This document shows positions 8,161-16,098 of a stretch of DNA of 64,000 bases, piece after piece. Within the stretch, counting starts at the first letter, position 1, and each line of letters opens with the position of its first letter. Origin of the DNA: Algiphilus sp965216485 (GTDB lineage: Bacteria; Pseudomonadota; Gammaproteobacteria; Nevskiales; Nevskiaceae); assembly GCF_965216485.1 (NCBI RefSeq), contig NZ_OZ244162.1, forward strand, positions 2,170,001 to 2,234,000, read 5' to 3'. Position numbers and translations under genes: made by a program. The notes beneath the pieces are model-generated. The model saw nothing but the letters and a program-made list of their open reading frames with translations, made no database searches and was not told the origin of the DNA.

Positions 8161-8526
8161 CTACTTGCGAGAACCGAGGTAGCGCGTGATCGCGTCTACA
8201 TTCACGCAGGTTTCGAGCTGTGGTTGCCCATAGGCGAGGTCCTGCATGCAGGCAGCGCGACGGGCACAGCCATCGCACTGGTCGAGCTGCTTGGCCAGTG
8301 CCGGCTCTCCAGTGCCCTGGACGTACACCCTGCGGTCGATGCCCAGGCTGTCCAGCATGCGCGCGAGCAGGGAGCGGCGGAAGCGCATATCCACGGCGGC
8401 GTTAAGAGGAGGTTTGGGCGTGCGTGCATCGCGCAGGAACAGAACCAGCAATGGCAGCAGGAGCACCGCGATGGTGGCGATCCAGGACCAGGCGTAAAAC
8501 TGCGAGAAGCTTTCGAGTACGGCCAT
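8161..8526 (-). CDS. small membrane-anchored Cys-rich protein (DUF6455-like)
   Basis: 121 residues. One hydrophobic segment near residues 14-31 is followed by a cytosolic domain with MLDSLGIDRRV and a cysteine pattern CDGCARRAAC followed by a fourth Cys in ETCVNVDAI. The 'LGI/D ... CxxCxxxxxC' layout resembles DUF6455, whose function is not known; the cysteines could bind a metal or a cluster. It stands alone, with 226 bases separating it from the divergent gene at 8753. Confidence 0.65.
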   Translation of the reverse strand: MAVLESFSQFYAWSWIATIAVLLLPLLVLFLRDARTPKPPLNAAVDMRFRRSLLARMLDSLGIDRRVYVQGTGEPALAKQLDQCDGCARRAACMQDLAYGQPQLETCVNVDAITRYLGSRK

Positions 8527-8581
8527 TGGTCATCTCAATGGGGGTGCCCAGTGAGTATCGGACAGGGTTTGCGACCAGTGA

Positions 8582-8595
8582 TTGACCTGTGTCAA
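8582..8595. promoter_or_regulatory. short dyad with the same half-site as the TetR operator
   Basis: TTGAC-CTGT-GTCAA in the divergent region between the DUF6455-like gene and the gene at 8753. The half-sites match those of the operator at 8055-8083. It could be a second target of that regulator; on its own the match is short. Confidence 0.3.
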
Positions 8596-8752
8596 CGACC
8601 GAGTTCCGCTCGTGCAACGCCGTGCCAGCAATCATTCATTGCAGGCGACCTGAAGCATCTCTAACCTACCGGATGGTTGTGACAGGCGTGTCAGGTCGGG
8701 CGCGCACGATCACAGGTTTTCTTGCCACGCAGACGGCGGCTCCACCTTCTTA

Positions 8753-9166
8753 ATGTCCGACGACAACGCAGTCGACAAACTCAAGAACTCCATCGACGCG
8801 ATCCAGTCGCATCGCGACTTCGAGGCGCGCCGCGCGGCGGAACAACAACGCGGCGTGGATGAAGGCTGGCAGGCGGTATTGCGCGCCGCGCGCGACCTAC
8901 GCGACCAGCTCAAGGACAACCCGCGGTTGCGCTACTTCGTGGTGGCGCTGGATCGATCCGAGGTGTCGGTCCGCTTTGAAGCCAAGGGGTCAAACAGCGC
9001 CTTGCTGTCGCTCTACCGCCGCCACCCGGAAGGCCGGTTTCCCAGCATCAACGCCATCTGGATTCTGGAACCGGGCCGCAAAGATCGCTATGTGACCTCT
9101 GGTGACGAGGCGGTCGAAGCCCTCGTCTACCATTGCGCCGTGAACATGACGCGAGAAGACGACTGA
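8753..9166 (+). CDS. hypothetical protein
   Basis: 137 residues, soluble, no signal peptide. The N-terminal third is a charged helix rich in Arg, Ala and Gln (residues 10-50, coiled-coil-like). The rest contains LRYFVVALDRSEVSVRFEAKG, then LLSLYRRHPEGRFPSINAIWI, which looks like a mixed alpha/beta domain. I do not recognise the family. No genes of related function flank it. Confidence 0.6.
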   Translation: MSDDNAVDKLKNSIDAIQSHRDFEARRAAEQQRGVDEGWQAVLRAARDLRDQLKDNPRLRYFVVALDRSEVSVRFEAKGSNSALLSLYRRHPEGRFPSINAIWILEPGRKDRYVTSGDEAVEALVYHCAVNMTREDD

Positions 9167-9171
9167 ACGCG

Positions 9172-10095
9172 TCAACCTTCTGCAGCGATGGCCTGTAGGC
9201 CTTCCCGGATCGGCGTCACGCGAAAATCCGGAAAGCGCTTCTTGAACTTGTCGGACATGAAGAGATTCTCCACCGCATAGCGCGGCAGCAATTCGGCAGC
9301 GTCGCGCACCTGGGCGCTGAACAGACCGGCGAGGCGCAATTGCCACGACTTGAGTACGCGGTAGCGCGCCTTTGTCCCGAAGACTTCCGCCGCCAGTGCA
9401 ATGAACTGCTGATAGGTCAGCCGCGCGTCGTCGCAAGGCAGGTGCCAGCTCTGTCCATAGGCGTCATCAGTGTTGCCGAGCAGTGCAATGGCGCGGCTGG
9501 CGTCCGGGGTGAAGATCAAGGTACGCAGCGTGTCGTCGCGCAGGAAGACCTTGGCACTGCCGCCCGCCTTGAGCGGTGCAATCACCGTACTGTTGGTGAT
9601 GCTCTGCGTCTTGCCGGGGCCGTAGAACTCGGGCGCGCGCCCGATGACCGCCCGGACGCGCCCCTGATCCATGGCCTCCAGCAGCATGCGCGTGATCTCG
9701 CCGCGCACCCGGCCCTTGGCGCCGTGGGGGCGGAAAGCCGTCTCCTCGGTCTGCGGCTCCGCCGTCTGCGGGTACATGTAGGTGTTATCGAAATACACCA
9801 GACGGGCGCCGTGCTGGGCGCAGGCATCGATGACGTTGCGCATCATGGTCGGCCACTGCGCCACCCAGCGTTGCGTGTCCATCGGCAGACCCGCGGTGAA
9901 ATACACCGTGTGCGAACCCGCTACGGCCTGCTCAGTCTGCGTAGCGTCGAGCAGATCGGCGCTGAACACTTCATCGGTGTCGTTCACCTTGCGTGGATTG
10001 CGGCTGACCAGCCGGATGGCACCGGCGAAGTCCTGCTTCAGATTGCGGGCGACTTCACGGCCGATCTGGCCACTGGCGCCGAGGATGGTGTGCAT
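9172..10095 (-). CDS. NAD-dependent epimerase/dehydratase-like protein (extended SDR)
   Basis: 307 residues. It begins MHTILGASGQIGREVARNL, a Rossmann GxSGxIG dinucleotide-binding motif at the very N-terminus, so ATG at 10095 is the natural start. YFDNTYMYPQ occupies the SDR active-site strand; the canonical YxxxK Tyr/Lys pair is not clear. GRAPEFYGPG matches the substrate-domain 'R-x-x-x-x-YGPG' of extended SDRs. Probably an atypical SDR that binds NAD(P)H; substrate unknown. The convergent gene at 8753 ends 5 bases before it. Confidence 0.82.
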   Translation of the reverse strand: MHTILGASGQIGREVARNLKQDFAGAIRLVSRNPRKVNDTDEVFSADLLDATQTEQAVAGSHTVYFTAGLPMDTQRWVAQWPTMMRNVIDACAQHGARLVYFDNTYMYPQTAEPQTEETAFRPHGAKGRVRGEITRMLLEAMDQGRVRAVIGRAPEFYGPGKTQSITNSTVIAPLKAGGSAKVFLRDDTLRTLIFTPDASRAIALLGNTDDAYGQSWHLPCDDARLTYQQFIALAAEVFGTKARYRVLKSWQLRLAGLFSAQVRDAAELLPRYAVENLFMSDKFKKRFPDFRVTPIREGLQAIAAEG

Positions 10096-10212
10096 GGAAC
10101 CACTCCGTTCTGGAAGAGCCGGCTTCGCCGCGCGCATCGATGCAAAGCCGGGCAGATCAGGGACGATCCCAGATGCGCGGCAGTTGCGTGGCAAGGCCAG
10201 GCGTCAAAGCCA

Positions 10213-11286
10213 TCAGGCGGCGTCGTGCCAATCCGCGAGCTCGCGCAGCACCGCCGTGGCGTAGCTGCCTGCCGGAAGGGCAAAGCGCAGCACCAGCGTG
10301 CTGGTGTCGATCCATTCCCACTGCAGGCCCTCCGGGCGCAGGCGTAGGGCACGGCGATCCTGATCCAGCCGCTGTCGGGCGAGGCCTTCCACCAGCTTCT
10401 GGTTTTCACGGGCCACTGCTTCTTCCAAGGCCGCGGCCTCTCCTTGACTGGGCAGCGCGCCACTCCCCCAAAGCGGGCCGGAGGGGTGGATATCGCCATT
10501 GGCTGCGCGCGCGTCCAACGCCGCCTGCGCTTCGCTGTCGGCGACAAACCAAGAGCGCGAACCCGCCAGGGAGCAGCATTCCCCGAGCAGGATGCGGTTC
10601 CAGCTAGCGGCTTCGACGCGACGGGCGAGAACCGAATTGAAGATCTGGGAACGCGCGGCGGAAATCAGCATGCCGTGCTGCTTGCGCGGGGTGCGCCGTC
10701 CGGCGAAGAAGGCGAGGGCGCGCTGGATGTTCTGCCCTTCGCGGCCAAAGCGTTGCTCGCCAAAGTAGTTGGGGACCCCGTCGCGGGCGATGGCCTGAAG
10801 GCAGGCGTCGGCCCGGTCACGATCGCCCGCGGCCTCGCGCAGGGTGATGCGAAAGGCGTTGCCGTTAAGGGCGCCGCGGCGCAGTTTTCGGTGGTGCCGG
10901 GCATGGCTGAGAATCTCGACCCCGGGCTCCGGGAACTGCGTCCAGTCCGGCGCCGCCTTGCCGGGCAGATGGATCGAGTAGGTCTGCGTGGTCACCGCAT
11001 GCCGGTCTTTCATGCCGGCAAAGCTCACATCGCGGGCCGACACCCCGGCGAAGTCCGCGATGCGCTCGGCCAGCCAGTCGCTGTTGGCTCCTCGCTTGCG
11101 CACGTGCAGGAAGACATGCTCGCCCTCACCGCTGGGCGTGATGCCAAGATCCTCGTCAACGACGAAATCCTCGGGCGTGGCGCGCAGCAGAGCCGTCAGC
11201 GGCGGGCCACCATGGGCATAGGGGAGTTCGGACACGGGCGCTTCGCGGAAATGGGGCAGGCGCGGATTCTGCAGCAGATCACCCAT
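10213..11286 (-). CDS. truD: tRNA pseudouridine(13) synthase
   Basis: 357 residues. TruD isomerises U13 of certain tRNAs. The catalytic motif AGMKDRHAVTTQ is at residues 90-101, with Asp94 as the expected nucleophile, and NYFGEQRFGREGQNIQRAL and KQHGMLISAARSQIFNSVLA are family blocks. The E. coli protein starts just before the NLTYLHG-like segment, so a GTG at codon 18 (MSELPYAHGG) may be the true start, placing the Asp close to E. coli Asp80. Not in the ispF-truD-surE cluster known from enterobacteria; here it stands alone between a hairpin and an SDR gene. Confidence 0.95.
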   Translation of the reverse strand: MGDLLQNPRLPHFREAPVSELPYAHGGPPLTALLRATPEDFVVDEDLGITPSGEGEHVFLHVRKRGANSDWLAERIADFAGVSARDVSFAGMKDRHAVTTQTYSIHLPGKAAPDWTQFPEPGVEILSHARHHRKLRRGALNGNAFRITLREAAGDRDRADACLQAIARDGVPNYFGEQRFGREGQNIQRALAFFAGRRTPRKQHGMLISAARSQIFNSVLARRVEAASWNRILLGECCSLAGSRSWFVADSEAQAALDARAANGDIHPSGPLWGSGALPSQGEAAALEEAVARENQKLVEGLARQRLDQDRRALRLRPEGLQWEWIDTSTLVLRFALPAGSYATAVLRELADWHDAA

Positions 11287-11311
11287 GACCGTGCGGGAAG
11301 CGCGCGCGGGA

Positions 11312-11339
11312 CCGGGCCCACCGCATCGCGCGGGCCCGG
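11312..11339. terminator. hairpin between metY and truD
   Basis: CCGGGCCC (11312-11319) pairs with GGGCCCGG (11332-11339). A T run lies at 11346-11350 on the plus strand, but the flanking genes are both minus. Orientation is therefore unclear; it may limit read-through from metY. Confidence 0.35.
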
Positions 11340-11359
11340 CCTTGGTTTTTGCGCTGCCT

Positions 11360-12646
11360 TCAGGTGGCCTGCAGTGCCTGATCCAGGTCCGCGATCAGGT
11401 CGTCGATATGCTCAATACCCACGGACAGGCGCACCATGTCCTCGGTCACGCCCGCCGCCGCCAGCTCCTCCGGATTGAGCTGCCGGTGCGTCGTGGAAGC
11501 CGGATGCGTCGCCAGGGACTTGGCGTCACCGATGTTGACCAGCCGGGTGAACAGCTTCAGCGCGTCCTGAAAGCGCGCGCCGCCATCGCGACCGCCGGCC
11601 ACGCCGAAGGTGAGCACGCCGGCGGCGCGGCCGCCCAGATACTTCTGCGCCAGGGCGTGGTCCGGATGATCCGGCAGGCCGGCGTAGCGCACCCATTGCA
11701 CCTTGGGGTGCTTCTGCAGATATTCGGAGATGCGCAGGCTGTTGTCGTTGATGCGGTCCATACGCAGGGCGACGGTCTCGATGCCCTGCAGAATCTGGAA
11801 GGCATTGAAGGGCGACAAGGCAGCGCCGGTATTGCGCAGCGGCACCACGCGGGCGCGACCGATGTAGGCGGCTTCGCCCATGGCTTCGGTATAGACCACG
11901 CCGTGGTAGCTCGGGTCCGGCTCGTTGAGCTGCGGGAAGCGTTGTGCGTGTGCCGCCCAGTCGAACCGGCCGGAATCCACGATGACGCCGCCCAGCGTGG
12001 TGCCGTGACCGCCGAGGTACTTGGTCAGCGAGTGCACCACGATATCGGCCCCGTGCTCGAAGGGGCGCAGCATGTAGGGCGTGGCCACCGTGTTGTCGAC
12101 GATCAGCGGCACGCCGTGGGCGTGCGCGATGTCTGCGATGGCGGCAATGTCGCTGACGTTGCCGAGCGGATTGCCGATGGACTCGATAAAGACGGCTTTG
12201 GTCTTGTCGTCGATGTGCTGGGCAAAGCTGTTCGGCTCGTGCGGGTCCGCGAAGCGCACCTCCAGCCCGAGTTGCGGCATGGTGTGCGCGAACAGATTGT
12301 AGGTACCGCCGTAAAGGGTGCTGGCCGAGACGATGTTGTCCCCGGCGCGGGCGATGGTCTGAATGGAATACAGCACCGCCGACTGACCCGATGCGGTGGT
12401 CAATGCCCCGACGCCACCTTCCAACGCGGCCATGCGCTGTTCCAGCACGCCGCAGGTCGGATTCATGATGCGCGAATAGATGTTGCCCTCGACCTTCAGA
12501 TCGAAGAGGTCCGCACCGTGCTGGGTGTCGTCGAAGGAATAGGCGACGGTCTGATAGATCGGCACGGCCACCGCGCGCGTGACGGGATCGGGCGAATAAC
12601 CTCCGTGCACGGCAACGGTTTCAAACTTCCAATCGGCATCGCTCAT
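11360..12646 (-). CDS. metY: O-acetylhomoserine sulfhydrylase (Cys/Met metabolism PLP enzyme)
   Basis: 428 residues. Fold-type I PLP enzyme of the Cys/Met family: SGQSAVLYSIQTIARAGDN, DNTVATPYMLRPFEHGADI and the Schiff-base block VHSLTKYLGGHGTTLGG with Lys209. TVAVHGGYSPDPVTRAVAVP at the N-terminus and LFTRLVNIGDAKSLATHPAS near the C-terminus are characteristic of O-acetylhomoserine aminocarboxypropyltransferases, which make homocysteine or methionine from O-acetylhomoserine with sulfide or methanethiol. ATG 12646 has AAGGAGA at good spacing. Monocistronic; no SAM riboswitch seen upstream. Confidence 0.93.
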   Translation of the reverse strand: MSDADWKFETVAVHGGYSPDPVTRAVAVPIYQTVAYSFDDTQHGADLFDLKVEGNIYSRIMNPTCGVLEQRMAALEGGVGALTTASGQSAVLYSIQTIARAGDNIVSASTLYGGTYNLFAHTMPQLGLEVRFADPHEPNSFAQHIDDKTKAVFIESIGNPLGNVSDIAAIADIAHAHGVPLIVDNTVATPYMLRPFEHGADIVVHSLTKYLGGHGTTLGGVIVDSGRFDWAAHAQRFPQLNEPDPSYHGVVYTEAMGEAAYIGRARVVPLRNTGAALSPFNAFQILQGIETVALRMDRINDNSLRISEYLQKHPKVQWVRYAGLPDHPDHALAQKYLGGRAAGVLTFGVAGGRDGGARFQDALKLFTRLVNIGDAKSLATHPASTTHRQLNPEELAAAGVTEDMVRLSVGIEHIDDLIADLDQALQAT

Positions 12647-12833
12647 CGAGATCTCCTTGCGTGTAGGTCTGCTTGTTACGGCCGCTTCGCGGCGCATCGG
12701 GTGCCCATGCTAGCGAAGGGTGCGCGAAGACATGAGCGGGCGCGCATCATCCCAACCAAGCAATGCGCAGCAAGGAGCGCTGCCCGCGCTTTGGATACAG
12801 TGTCAGCCAGACGAGCAGGGGAAGGAGCAGGCC

Positions 12834-13661
12834 ATGCGGATTCGTCATCATCGTCTCCACGACGACCACCAGCAGCCGATGGAATTTCGGCGCAGCCCGA
12901 ATCAGAGTTCCGGCATGATCGAGCCACGTTATCTGGTCATGCACTACACGGCCGGGCGCGACATGGACAGCGCAGTGCACTGGTTCGAAAACCCCAACGC
13001 CAACGCCTCCGCGCATCTGGTCATCGGCCGCGACGGCCGCATCGTCCAGATGGTGGCCTTTAACCGCAAGGCTTGGCACGCCGGCCGCAGCCATTGGGAA
13101 GGCCTCAGTGGCCTGAACGCGCATAGCATCGGCATCGAGCTCGACAACCAGGGGCAACTGGAGCCGCGACCCGGCGGCTGGGGGCCGTGGTTTGATCCGG
13201 AAACGACACTGCCCTCGGAGGAGTGCCTGGAGGCCGCCCATTGCCATGGCGGCCCCGTGGTCGGCTGGCATCGCTACACCAGCGTGCAATTGGCAGTGGC
13301 CATGTCCGTGGCAAGTCTGCTGGTGGCGAAGTACCAGCTCGTCGACGTGCTCGGCCACGAAGCCATTGCCCCCGGCCGCAAGACCGACCCGGGCCCGGCC
13401 TTTCCGATGGAGCGCTTCCGCAACCGGGTCATGGGGCGGGGTGGGCAGGATGAGGATCGCGCCCGGTGGCTCACCGTGACCGTACTCAACATCCGGAGCG
13501 GGCCGGGCACTGACCACGCTCGTCTGGATGCCAGCCCCCTGGCCAAAGGCACCGCATGCACCGTGCGCGACGAACGCGGCGACTGGCGCTTCGTGGAAGC
13601 CGAGGCGGCAGATGGCCTGATCGAAGGCTGGGTGCACGGCTACTACCTGCGCCGCGCCTGA
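12834..13661 (+). CDS. N-acetylmuramoyl-L-alanine amidase with C-terminal SH3 domain
   Basis: 275 residues. Amidase_2 domain at about residues 20-195: YLVMHYTAGRD (Zn His), AHLVIGRDGRIVQMV, AWHAGRSHW, LNAHSIGIELDN (catalytic Glu region), LGHEAIAPGRKTDPGPAF (second Zn His and acidic ligand). A bacterial SH3 domain follows (WLTVTVLNIRSGPGTDHARL ... WVHGYYLR). No signal peptide was seen, which is odd for a cell-wall amidase and suggests recycling in the cytoplasm (AmpD-like) or export by another route. GGAG before ATG 12834 decides the start. Confidence 0.9.
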   Translation: MRIRHHRLHDDHQQPMEFRRSPNQSSGMIEPRYLVMHYTAGRDMDSAVHWFENPNANASAHLVIGRDGRIVQMVAFNRKAWHAGRSHWEGLSGLNAHSIGIELDNQGQLEPRPGGWGPWFDPETTLPSEECLEAAHCHGGPVVGWHRYTSVQLAVAMSVASLLVAKYQLVDVLGHEAIAPGRKTDPGPAFPMERFRNRVMGRGGQDEDRARWLTVTVLNIRSGPGTDHARLDASPLAKGTACTVRDERGDWRFVEAEAADGLIEGWVHGYYLRRA

Positions 13662-13680
13662 GCGAGCGGGAAGAGCGGGC

Positions 13681-14073
13681 TCAGGCCACCAAGGCCGCCA
13701 CCAGCATCGCCAGGGTGGCGAACCAGCCGGTAGCGAAGAACATGGAGCGCCACGGCACCCAGCCGAGGACATAGGCCGGAATGTAGAGCATGCGCGCACC
13801 CAGATAGACCCACGCGCAGCCGGCGGTGAATCCACTCTGCGCACCCGAGGCCGTCACCACCAGCACCGCCAGTGTGAACAGGATCAGGTTCTCGAAATGG
13901 TTGTTCATCGCCCGCTGCGCACGGCCTGCCAGACCCTCCAGGCGCCGGGCCTCATCGCGGGGGGAAAGGCTGTATTTCAGCCCCACCTGCAGATTGGCGG
14001 GGACCGCGTATAACAGGACCTGCGCGCATTGAAGAATGCCGGCAAGGGCAAGGGCGGTGAGCTCGGGCGACAT
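13681..14073 (-). CDS. MAPEG family membrane protein (first of three in window)
   Basis: 130 residues, four hydrophobic segments, with the MAPEG signature RAQRAMNNHFENLILFTLAVL (the Arg-Ala-x-x-Asn-x-x-Glu region that contacts glutathione in characterised members) and GARMLYIPAYVLGWVPWRS. Bacterial MAPEG proteins are thought to be glutathione-dependent membrane enzymes acting on lipid peroxides or xenobiotics. ATG 14073 chosen over a TTG two codons upstream. It stands alone. Confidence 0.88.
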   Translation of the reverse strand: MSPELTALALAGILQCAQVLLYAVPANLQVGLKYSLSPRDEARRLEGLAGRAQRAMNNHFENLILFTLAVLVVTASGAQSGFTAGCAWVYLGARMLYIPAYVLGWVPWRSMFFATGWFATLAMLVAALVA

Positions 14074-14367
14074 GGGCAAGGCATTCCCTGGTGATGAGTT
14101 ATCTCACCATAGTGCCAATGCCTGACGGTTGGGCAGTACTTGACCTGGCACAGCGCACAGCAGCGTTGGCCCAGCCCTACGGCCGCGAAATCGATCCGGG
14201 ATTCAAGCCGCTTTCGGGCCGCTCATCGGGCGAAAGCTGTGCTTTGACTCACCCTTCATCCGAAATTGGATGCCATTCCCGATACTGCAGGCGAGCGCTG
14301 ATAGCGGCCCATCCATACGGCGCTTTCCCCGTTATCCGCCATCTCCAGCCACCAACGGTTGATCGAA

Positions 14368-15165
14368 ATGGATTTTGCAACGCTGATTGGTCTGATTCTC
14401 GGCAGCATCGTGGTGGCCGTGGCGATCATGCTGGGATCGGGCTTCGCGCCCTTCCTGAACCTGCCGGGCTTTCTGATCGTGATTGGCGGTGCCTTCTCCG
14501 CAACCCTGGTCCGATTCCCTCTGAAAGCGTGTCTGCGCTCCTTCGGCACTGCACTCAAGCAGGCCTTCAAGGAGGAAGTGGACAGCCCGCTGGAACTCAT
14601 CGAACTCGCACAGCATCTCGCCACCGTATCGCGCAAGAAGGGGCTCATCGCGCTGGAAGATGAAGAGGTCAACAACGAACTCTTCGCCAAAGGCGTGCAA
14701 CTGTGTGTGGATGGCCACGATACGGACCTGGTCCGCAGCATTCTGCGTAACGAGATCCACGCTTCCATCCGACGCAATGAAGTGGGCGAGCGGGTATTCC
14801 GGGCGCTGGGCGACGCCGCCCCCGCCTTCGGCATGATCGGAACCCTCGTCGGGCTCGTGCAGATGCTGATCACGTTGTCAGACCCAAGTTCCATTGGCCC
14901 GGCGATGGCCGTTGCCCTGCTCACTACCCTCTATGGCGCGCTTCTGGCCAATCTTCTGTTCATCCCGATCGCGGACAAGCTGAACACGCGGGCGGAGCAG
15001 GAGCGGGCAAACAAGACGCTCATCATGGAAAGCGTGCTCGGCATTCAGCAGGGCACCAATCCCCGGGTGCTGCGCGAGCTCCTGGAGACGCATCTGCCAC
15101 TGGATCAGCGCGAAGCCGCTGGTGAGGCCGAGGCCGGTGCCGAGGCCGAGGCCAAAGCCGCCTGA
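14368..15165 (+). CDS. motA: flagellar stator protein MotA/PomA
   Basis: 265 residues. MDFATLIGLILGSIVVAVAIM at the N-terminus resembles PomA more than enterobacterial MotA. Cytoplasmic loop with the charged block RNEIHASIRRNEVGERVFRA (rotor-interacting Arg/Glu) is followed by AFGMIGTLVGLVQML and AVALLTTLYGALLANLLF (TM3/TM4, containing the conserved Gly/Pro region). The C-terminus is an Ala/Glu-rich tail. Pairs with the MotB-like gene that begins two bases after the stop. The rest of the flagellar regulon is not in the window. Confidence 0.93.
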   Translation: MDFATLIGLILGSIVVAVAIMLGSGFAPFLNLPGFLIVIGGAFSATLVRFPLKACLRSFGTALKQAFKEEVDSPLELIELAQHLATVSRKKGLIALEDEEVNNELFAKGVQLCVDGHDTDLVRSILRNEIHASIRRNEVGERVFRALGDAAPAFGMIGTLVGLVQMLITLSDPSSIGPAMAVALLTTLYGALLANLLFIPIADKLNTRAEQERANKTLIMESVLGIQQGTNPRVLRELLETHLPLDQREAAGEAEAGAEAEAKAA

Positions 15166-15167
15166 GC

Positions 15168-16013
15168 ATGATGGAAGGGGAAAGCAGTGCAAGAGTCGGA
15201 GGGAACAGCGTTCCCCCGTGGATGGTCACCTTCGCGGATCTCATGGCACTGATGATGACCTTCTTCGTGCTGCTGTATTCCTATTCCAAGGTGGACGAAG
15301 AGAAGTACAAGGCCATGGTGGGCTCGATGGCGACTGCCTTTGGCGGCATTCAGGACATCCCGAGCAATAGCGAGGACGCCATCGAAGGGCTGGAGGCGGG
15401 CATTGTTTCCAAGGACGGCGCCGAAACCCAGCCCATTTTCGATGAGCAGGCGACATTGAGTGCGAGCATTGATGAAAGCTCGAACCAGGAGCAGCTCTAT
15501 CGCAAACTCAAGAGCGGTCTTGTGGAGGAACTTCAGGCAAAGCGAGTGATCGTCGAACGCGAAGGGGACAGCGTGATCATCCGTTTCCCGGAGAAAGTCT
15601 CTTTCCGTTCCGGCAGCGATTCACTGACGCCGGACGCCATCCCGCTGATTCATCGTGTGGCCGGCATGGTCCGTGACGGCGACTACACCGTGACGGTCGC
15701 CGGGCATACCGACGACCTTCCCATCACCACAGAGCGCTTCCGCTCCAACTGGGAGCTGTCGGCGGCGCGCGCTGTGTCGGTGGCGCATCAGGTACTGGAT
15801 ACCCAGCACATTCCGCCAGAGGCACTGCAGGTCAGCGGCTTTGCCGACGCGCGCCCGCTGGTGGCCAACGACTCTGCCGAGAATCGGGCACGGAACCGCC
15901 GTGTCGAGATCATCATCGAGTACCAGCAGACCGGTGGAGAGGCGCTGCAGGCGCCGCCGCAACCCATCGAAGCGGCAGCGGCAGACACGCCTGCAGCGAA
16001 CGGCTCGCCCTGA
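15168..16013 (+). CDS. motB: flagellar stator protein MotB/PomB
   Basis: 281 residues. A single N-terminal helix PPWMVTFADLMALMMTFFVL carries Asp24, the ion-carrying residue, in the same position as PomB Asp24. The FADLMALMMTFFVLLYSYSKVD form is typical of the PomB (sodium) side, but the ion cannot be fixed from sequence. The C-terminal OmpA/MotB peptidoglycan-binding domain has TVTVAGHTDDLPITTERFRS, NWELSAARAVSVAHQVL and ENRARNRRVEIIIE. Tail is Pro/Ala rich. The reading frame follows motA by two bases, indicating co-translation. Confidence 0.94.
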   Translation: MMEGESSARVGGNSVPPWMVTFADLMALMMTFFVLLYSYSKVDEEKYKAMVGSMATAFGGIQDIPSNSEDAIEGLEAGIVSKDGAETQPIFDEQATLSASIDESSNQEQLYRKLKSGLVEELQAKRVIVEREGDSVIIRFPEKVSFRSGSDSLTPDAIPLIHRVAGMVRDGDYTVTVAGHTDDLPITTERFRSNWELSAARAVSVAHQVLDTQHIPPEALQVSGFADARPLVANDSAENRARNRRVEIIIEYQQTGGEALQAPPQPIEAAAADTPAANGSP

Positions 16014-16098
16014 TATCGGCCCTGCCAGCCTTGCCAGCAGGGACCCAACGCGAAGCCGCAACCAGAGTGATATCCGGTAGCGGCATCGGGCGGTTCGA

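Noticed and set aside
14091..14663. Plus-strand frame before and into motA
   Set aside because: It overlaps the real motA in another frame and has no motif; the intergenic part is more likely promoter.
16020..16042. Hairpin CCCTGC/GCAGGG after motB as a terminator
   Set aside because: Only six pairs with an 11-base loop and no U tract; not enough.
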